6,545 nucleotides of DNA, from the NCBI GenBank assembly GCA_964345695.1, contig CAYFSC010000167.1, positions 1-6,545 of the forward strand, written 5' to 3'. Made by a program: the position numbers and the translations under genes. The stretch comes from CAYFSC01 sp964345695 (GTDB lineage: Bacteria; Bacteroidota; Rhodothermia; Rhodothermales; Salinibacteraceae). Each line of letters starts with the position of its first letter. Positions within the stretch are counted from its first letter, which is position 1. Under the pieces are notes generated by a model. The model was not told the origin of the DNA, did no database searches, and saw only the letters and a list, made by a program, of their open reading frames with translations. This document shows positions 6,492 to 6,545 of the stretch, piece by piece.

Positions 6492-6545
6492 CGGAGGGGG
6501 AGGGATTCGAACCCCCGAGACCCGCGAAGGGCCTGCCGGTTTTCA
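6492..6545 (-). tRNA. tRNA-Ser(UGA), 3' part, cut by the window edge
   Basis: On the minus strand the window begins exactly at anticodon TGA, followed by AA and the 3' anticodon stem ACCGG. A long variable arm follows, with a stem of about 6 bp around TTCGC, as found only in class II tRNAs (Ser, Leu, and Tyr in bacteria). The T-arm has stem GGGGG, loop TTCGAAT and stem CCCTC. The 3' acceptor strand is CCCCTCC, then discriminator G73 at 6492. The UGA anticodon and G73 point to serine; leucine tRNAs have A73. The bases after G73 read CTTG, so the CCA end is not encoded and must be added by nucleotidyltransferase. The 5' half (acceptor, D-arm, first part of the anticodon arm) lies outside the window. 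Confidence 0.95.

Noticed and set aside
6492..6545. Integration site of a mobile element at the tRNA-Ser gene
   Set aside because: No integrase, no duplicated tRNA 3' end and no direct-repeat attachment site were seen; the tRNA 3' half is not repeated elsewhere in the window.

Overview
The window looks like chromosomal DNA from a GC-rich Gram-negative bacterium. The outer-membrane efflux protein and periplasmic adaptor require two membranes. The proteins favour arginine over lysine and are acidic: in the adaptor I hand-count roughly 67 acidic against 43 basic residues, with only about 8 lysines. None of the starts has a convincing Shine-Dalgarno sequence. Together with the efflux gene order, this suggests the Rhodothermota (Salinibacter-like halophiles) or a related Bacteroidota-side lineage. 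That placement is inference, with moderate to low confidence.

Layout. Positions 1-93 are a strongly pyrimidine-rich leader to a small plus-strand gene (94-555) with a DUF6483-like N-terminus and a TPR-like helical pair. All remaining features are on the minus strand. A tRNA-Ser(UGA) is cut by the right edge (6492-6545). It is followed by a 303-base gene-free stretch (6189-6491) with several dyads and a 20-bp tandem repeat. Then come a TolC-family outer-membrane protein (6188-4779), a MacA/AcrA-type periplasmic adaptor (4718-3354) and a MacB/LolD-type ABC ATPase (3348-2521). After a 125-base spacer there is a complete MsbA-like ABC exporter half-transporter (2395-587), which converges on the small plus-strand gene with 31 bases between the stops.

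How the genes work together. TolC, adaptor and ATPase look like an operon for a tripartite ABC efflux pump: the ATPase would power an FtsX/MacB-type permease, and the adaptor would couple that permease to the TolC-like duct. The expected permease is not in the operon. The next gene is instead a self-contained exporter with its own membrane and nucleotide-binding domains. Either the permease is encoded elsewhere or the system has been rearranged, and this is the most interesting point in the window. Otherwise the content is ordinary transport genes. I found no mobile element, CRISPR array, phage gene or clearly new system.
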